Source: Fibrobacteraceae bacterium
GTDB lineage: Bacteria > Fibrobacterota > Fibrobacteria > Fibrobacterales > Fibrobacteraceae
Assembly (NCBI GenBank): GCA_021443045.1
Contig: JABUUT010000050.1
Location: 8,322 to 15,486, forward strand
DNA length: 7,165 bases
Reading direction: 5' to 3'
This document shows, piece by piece, positions 6,440 through 7,165 of this stretch (position 1 is the first letter of the stretch; the number at the start of each line of letters is the position of its first letter). A model generated the notes under the pieces. It saw only the letters and a program-made list of their open reading frames with translations, did no database searches and had not been told where the DNA came from. The position numbers and the translations under genes were made by a program.

Positions 6440-7083
6440 AGATCAATCTCTTCTTCGTAAAGGCGAATGGATTCGGCAATAATCTGGTTATCCTCAGGAA
6501 TGCCATCCAAAAGGTCTTCCACCCTACATTCTCCGTCAAGAGAAATAATAGGAATCGATTGACGATTCTTCTGGGCAAGCAGATACAATTTTTTCACGAC
6601 AAAATAGGAATGTGAGGAAATAATGAATTGTACCCCACAGGCAGAAAGTTCATAAACAATATCGAGGAACCTGGATATTGCCGACGGATGAAGAGAGGAT
6701 TCAAGTTCATCTATAAAAACTACAGAGGACTTTGTCAAAAACCTGTTTCCAAGCAGTGTATCAAGAATACCTATTTTCTTGATACCATCAGACGCTAGTT
6801 CTATGGGAAAAACATGCCCATCTTTTTTTAGAAACCACCGGTTTTCTTTAGGGTCAAAAGAGACAACGCCACCAGTAATATCTTTCAACAACTTCCGACT
6901 GTTGACGAAGCCGCGAGGATTCTTGCCCTTTGTCGTCGGAGAATTCAGTGCCATAGCTAAATCATAATAGGTTTCGTCAAAACCAAAATCCAAATCCAAA
7001 TTACGATTTTTGATGACCAGCTTTTGAAGTGAAAGAATTTCTTTGGCAGGGAGAAACACAGAATGAACTATGTTAAAATGCAA
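6436..7083 (-). CDS. AAA/ABC-like ATPase (AAA_15/AAA_21 type), C-terminal half only
   Basis: These 215 residues match the second half of the standalone ABC-like AAA ATPases found in many defence and toxin systems. Visible motifs are VFLPAKEILSL (9-19, a family-typical segment), FDETYYDLAMAL (35-46), the signature-like LASDGIKKIGIL (96-107), Walker B SVVFIDELESSLHP (120-133, with D125 and E126) and the switch histidine in FIISSHSYFVVKKL (153-166). The Walker A/P-loop half, normally well over 100 residues upstream, is absent. The listed TTG start is doubtful: an in-frame TGA lies nine codons before it, and an alternative frame open to the window edge joins this one if one base is added in an A6 run (T6 at 7088-7093). 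As read, this protein cannot bind ATP normally. It heads a minus-strand block of overlapping genes. Confidence 0.8.
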   Translation of the reverse strand: MHFNIVHSVFLPAKEILSLQKLVIKNRNLDLDFGFDETYYDLAMALNSPTTKGKNPRGFVNSRKLLKDITGGVVSFDPKENRWFLKKDGHVFPIELASDGIKKIGILDTLLGNRFLTKSSVVFIDELESSLHPSAISRFLDIVYELSACGVQFIISSHSYFVVKKLYLLAQKNRQSIPIISLDGECRVEDLLDGIPEDNQIIAESIRLYEEEIDL

Positions 7084-7163
7084 GCCCTTTTTTGTAAAAA
7101 ATTGTATTCATACATGGTCTTATTTTTGATTAGAGCAAACGCAATTTTAATCAACTTGTGAGC
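7068..7163 (-). pseudogene. Possible out-of-frame upstream part of the AAA ATPase
   Basis: A minus-strand frame is open from the window edge (7163) to a TAG at 7068-7070 and reads about LIKIALIKNKTMYEYNFLQK before leaving phase. Inserting one base in the A6 run (T6 at 7088-7093 on the + strand), or a -1 ribosomal slip there, yields MYEYNFLQKKGLHFNIVHSV running straight into VFLPAKEIL. This would restore one continuous ATPase frame. The fragment is short and A/T-rich (24 G/C in the last 82 bases), so coding status is uncertain. Confidence 0.4.
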
Positions 7164-7165
7164 TA

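Noticed and set aside
1..7165. CRISPR array, tRNA, rRNA, insertion sequence or attachment site
   Set aside because: No regularly spaced repeats, tRNA-like cloverleaf, transposase motif or flanking direct repeats were recognised by eye on either strand.

Overview
The window looks like an accessory region of a Gram-negative bacterium. Two proteins carry HlyD-type periplasmic adaptor domains, which normally bridge to an outer membrane. The mixed, roughly balanced base composition and the GC-rich palindromic intergenic DNA would fit a Fibrobacter-like genome, but that lineage guess rests on general resemblance only and is weak.

Layout. Positions 1-69 hold the last 22 codons and stop of an unidentified + strand gene. 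It is followed by a GC-rich palindromic block and a very strong intrinsic terminator (107-144). A leader region (145-360) precedes a 480-residue + strand protein (361-1803) with an N-terminal cytoplasmic GAF-like domain, one membrane helix and a HlyD-type lipoyl/coiled-coil/barrel periplasmic part. Convergent to it, only 9 bp away, is a minus-strand block of overlapping genes, read from the right: the C-terminal half of an AAA/ABC-like ATPase (7083-6436), a 174-residue protein with a possible PD-(D/E)xK nuclease motif (6439-5915), a 719-residue PqqD-like + M50 site-2-protease-like + HlyD/lipoyl membrane protein (5918-3759), and a short SecA-like helicase motor (3759-1813).

How they may work together. 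The GAF-HlyD protein, the PqqD-M50-HlyD protein and the SecA-like ATPase look like one export machine. It would have a cytosolic motor, a polytopic membrane protein with a protease-type zinc site and a periplasmic arm, and a second adaptor with a cytosolic sensor domain. No ABC transporter, SecYEG, TolC or obvious cargo protein is in the window. The AAA ATPase and its small partner resemble a two-gene defence or nuclease module, yet they are joined to the export genes by 4-nt GTGA overlaps, so the four minus-strand genes are probably cotranscribed.

Damage or recoding. The SecA-like frame is broken by one in-frame amber codon (3058-3060), just before the DEAD (Walker B) motif, with clear SecA homology continuing in the same frame on both sides. 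The AAA ATPase lacks its Walker A half: its frame closes near the window edge, and another frame that stays open to the edge joins it at an A6 run if one base is added. Both could be sequence errors, recent inactivation or recoding. The sequence alone cannot decide.
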